Shown piece by piece: positions 62,704 to 64,000 of a stretch of 64,000 nucleotides of DNA. The stretch's first letter is position 1. Every line of letters starts with the position of its first letter. A model generated the notes under the pieces. That model saw only the letters and a program-made list of their open reading frames with translations. It searched no databases and was not told the DNA's origin. The translations under genes were made by a program, and so were the position numbers. The stretch covers positions 31,234,497 through 31,298,496 of the forward strand of contig NC_080670.1 in NCBI RefSeq assembly GCF_030247195.1, written 5' to 3'. Source of the stretch: Topomyia yanbarensis. Taxonomy: Eukaryota; Arthropoda; Insecta; Diptera; Culicidae.

Positions 62704-63119
62704 TACCCATCTCGGATCAATGTTATATATACAGGTATGGCGAAGGGGGCTCTTTGGTATTCGTAAGATGAATCTTACATGAGTGGTGTGTGATCACAGA
62801 ATAAATCGACTTGCTTTTGTCATACCGTTCGTTCCGCTCCCATTGAATCGTGTGAACGCTATGACGTCGACCCGATGTGATGTGCTCCTGGATTGTTTAC
62901 ATATTTTTGGTTGCCAATACTAGCAAACCGTGCGTTCTGCCACATCTACATATACTCATTGGTCTCGGATGACAACCTGGACTTGCAAGGCCATCACTCA
63001 CACATTTTGATGTAAGCAGAGTAGGAGTTAGGGATTGGAAATGGGAATGAGAAAGTCTAGCGGCACTTATCAATTTGGCTAAGACAACAAACAACTAATA
63101 TAACCGGTGGTTACAACAG

Positions 63120-63960
63120 CGAAACCTTCGTCATTGAGCGACGATATATCGATCCCTGACTGAAAATATCTACGACTCGTGCTAGATCATATGGTTTGGG
63201 ATAGATTACTGTTATTCTGCAGAGCGGTCAGGACTTCTCCCGGACGAGCACAATCATTCCGGGTAGAAAAACATGTATTCTTAGTTGGTTTTTCTTGCTA
63301 GGCTGCAAGCTTGCCAGATAATCTTGAGACAATGCTCTCCAGAAATGTTCACGCATCAATTGAATGTGTTAGACGACCGATCTTCTCGCGCCGTACGTAG
63401 GCGTTGCTTTTTACTTGGAACGAAACATCTCATATAGTCGATGGAGTTTGTGTTTGGCTTCATGAAAGTTGTTGGAGTTATCGGAATACAATTCCGGTAC
63501 CATTCCTCCCTCTACGTTAAAGTGCGCCAAGAAATGCGTCGGTAATCAAATCCGACACCAACTCTAAATGAACGGCTTACGTCAACATATTGACGAATAC
63601 TGCGATGCACGATTTTGCAACCTTCGGAGAGGATGGCGCAACTCGTTGATTCGGTAAGTCTCCTGTAAATTGTGAAGCCTCGGTTGGTCTTACTCGAAAA
63701 CACTTGACGCATGATTTAGTACTCCTCGTACGATCAAACGTGTCTTGTGCAACCAAAAACGTTGCTGCTACGTTGAAATTAGTACTGAAACCAAGTATTA
63801 AAATCTAAGTCCTGTTATCGAGCTCGTGCTTGGAATAATGCTGAGTTGATGTTTTGCTTCTTCTGGTAGATGAAAAGTCATCAGTCGTCCACCGACTCAT
63901 AGCAAATTATCAGCATAGGTCAGATTGATTACGTTGATATGTATGCAAGGAATGTTCGAT
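63120..63960 (-). pseudogene. BEL/Pao retrotransposon integrase remnant
   Basis: The minus strand gives, in order across frames, VGGRLMTFHLPEEAKHQLSI near 63880, CVKCFRVRPTEASQFTGDLP near 63700, AVHLELVSDLITDAFLGAL near 63570, ELYSDNSNNFHEAKHKL near 63480 and LVREKS-type plus DLARVVDIFSQG sequence near 63170. These are the zinc-binding, core and C-terminal parts of a BEL/Pao integrase. Stops and frameshifts make it inactive. It may continue past the right edge. Confidence 0.85.
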
Positions 63961-64000
63961 TGTATTTGCCTGATTTTATCACCGAGTTCCACATGCTAAA

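Overview
The window looks like a nuclear genome segment from a mosquito, most likely a culicine. This is an inference. The support is a set of intron-containing genes with short 55-70 bp introns beside introns above 10 kb, CLIP-domain serine proteases of the insect CLIPC type, an insect-type p53, a Myoblast city/DOCK1 gene, and very heavy transposon load. Nothing here is bacterial: there are no operons and no ribosome binding sites.

Layout. 1-2.9 kb: repeat-rich DNA, no gene recognised. 2.9-15.0 kb: CLIP protease A (minus strand), whose signal-peptide exon at 14914-14986 is split from its clip exon by an 11.2 kb intron. That intron holds an AT-rich tandem array broken by a 7.5 kb element with 8-bp target duplications, which itself contains a 4.3 kb element with 8-bp target duplications, which contains a decayed non-LTR retrotransposon. 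15.5-16.6 kb: compact protease B (minus), which lacks the clip exon. 16.9-26.1 kb: a MITE, a Ty3/gypsy remnant, a C2H2 zinc-finger pseudogene, an unprocessed SCAP-like pseudogene, a short unrecognised secreted-type ORF and a 1 kb hAT-like element. 26.2-43.0 kb: CLIP protease C (plus), with a 15.5 kb first intron containing a Tc1 transposase remnant, decayed histone H4/H2B/H3 pieces and many nested MITEs. 43.7-46.1 kb: p53 (plus). 47.2-53.6 kb: the C-terminal 1169 residues of Myoblast city (minus, convergent with p53). 53.6-64 kb: probably a long upstream mbc intron, with two MITEs, a 401-bp tandem array, a histone H3 pseudogene, a pair of TA-flanked MITEs and a BEL/Pao integrase remnant.

The three proteases are related. 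A and C have the same four-part gene plan (signal exon, phase 1-1 clip exon, linker plus His/Asp exon, Ser exon) and the same Leu at the presumed activation site. CLIPC proteases act in extracellular cascades for melanisation and Toll signalling. p53 is a stress-responsive transcription factor, and Mbc is a Rac exchange factor; neither has an obvious functional link to the proteases.

The most striking feature is the layered transposon insertions. Target duplications can be read by eye for at least ten elements, so insertion order can be reconstructed. All exon joins were worked out by hand from splice signals and reading phase; no database search was possible.
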